Shown here one piece after another: positions 7,156-7,211 of a DNA stretch of 7,211 nucleotides. Within the stretch, counting starts at the first letter, position 1. Every line of letters starts with the position of its first letter. A model generated the notes under the pieces. It was given only the letters and a program-made list of their open reading frames with translations, did no database searches and was not told the origin of the DNA. A program made the position numbers and the translations under genes. Location: NCBI GenBank assembly GCA_902803265.1, contig CADCPD010000085.1, positions 1 through 7,211 on the forward strand. The letters run 5' to 3'. The DNA comes from an uncultured bacterium. GTDB taxonomy: Bacteria > Cyanobacteriota > Vampirovibrionia > Gastranaerophilales > Gastranaerophilaceae.

Positions 7156-7160
7156 CCTCC
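7156..7160 (-). promoter_or_regulatory. Ribosome binding site that fixes a GTG start for the DHH phosphoesterase
   Basis: On the minus strand GGAGG is followed by an 8-base spacer and GTG AAA GTT TTA CCG. The longest open frame would begin at a TTG (7162-7160) whose final G is the first base of this GGAGG, which makes that TTG an unlikely start. Starting at GTG gives an N-terminus MKVLPISINN with a well-placed Shine-Dalgarno. Confidence 0.8.
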
Positions 7161-7162
7161 AA

Positions 7163-7211
7163 ACCTATATATTAATAAAGTGCATGCAAACTCAATAATT
7201 GCGCTTTTTGA
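7163..7211 (-). other. Leader upstream of the DHH phosphoesterase, no confident promoter
   Basis: The 49 bases at the right edge are AT-rich. On the minus strand TTGAGT and TATATA are spaced by 18 bases, but the TATATA ends only five bases before the GGAGG, so a transcript from it would start in or at the ribosome binding site. The real promoter may lie beyond the window. The palindrome TGCATGCA occurs at 7181-7188 with no assigned role. Confidence 0.3.

Overview
The window is AT-rich, and every gene I can support reads on the minus strand. In transcription order (right to left) it holds a large DHH/DHHA1 phosphoesterase, a strong intrinsic terminator, and then a flagellar hook-assembly cluster: fliJ, fliK, flgD and the 5' (N-terminal) part of flgE, which runs off the left edge. 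The organism is a flagellated bacterium with a low-GC genome. The phosphoesterase starts MKVLPISINN and carries a V-S-F-T-G motif near residue 54. From memory, that style of N-terminus is common in gut Melainabacteria/Vampirovibrionia (Gastranaerophilales). I offer this lineage as an inference; a low-GC Firmicute-like or other deep lineage is not excluded by sequence alone.

Region by region. Positions 7147-4724 (minus) encode an 807-residue protein whose C-terminal two thirds is an NrnA-like DHH/DHHA1 nuclease or phosphodiesterase with all metal-binding motifs intact. It is enlarged by a roughly 260-residue N-terminal region of unknown function and by internal insertions. Its true start is probably a GTG at 7147, not the TTG at 7162, because that TTG overlaps the Shine-Dalgarno sequence. 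A GC-rich hairpin flanked by A and T runs (4678-4710) ends this transcript. The gap 4545-4677 holds a plausible sigma-70-type promoter for the flagellar cluster. FliJ (4544-4095, TTG start) is the export chaperone or stalk of the flagellar type III system. FliK (4076-2145) is the hook-length ruler and export switch, here unusually long with Asn-rich and Thr/Gln repeats. FlgD (2127-1660) is the short-type hook cap. FlgE (1595 to beyond position 1) is the hook subunit and is itself large.

The four flagellar genes follow one another at 18, 17 and 64 nt with good ribosome binding sites and no visible terminator between them, so they look like one operon. Their products act in sequence: FliJ supports export, FlgD caps the growing hook, FlgE polymerises into it, and FliK measures it and switches export to filament substrates. 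The phosphoesterase is a separate transcription unit. No stretch over 300 bases lacks a gene. I see no tRNA, rRNA, CRISPR array, insertion sequence or phage gene. The most unusual items are the expanded NrnA-like protein and the repeat-rich FliK ruler.
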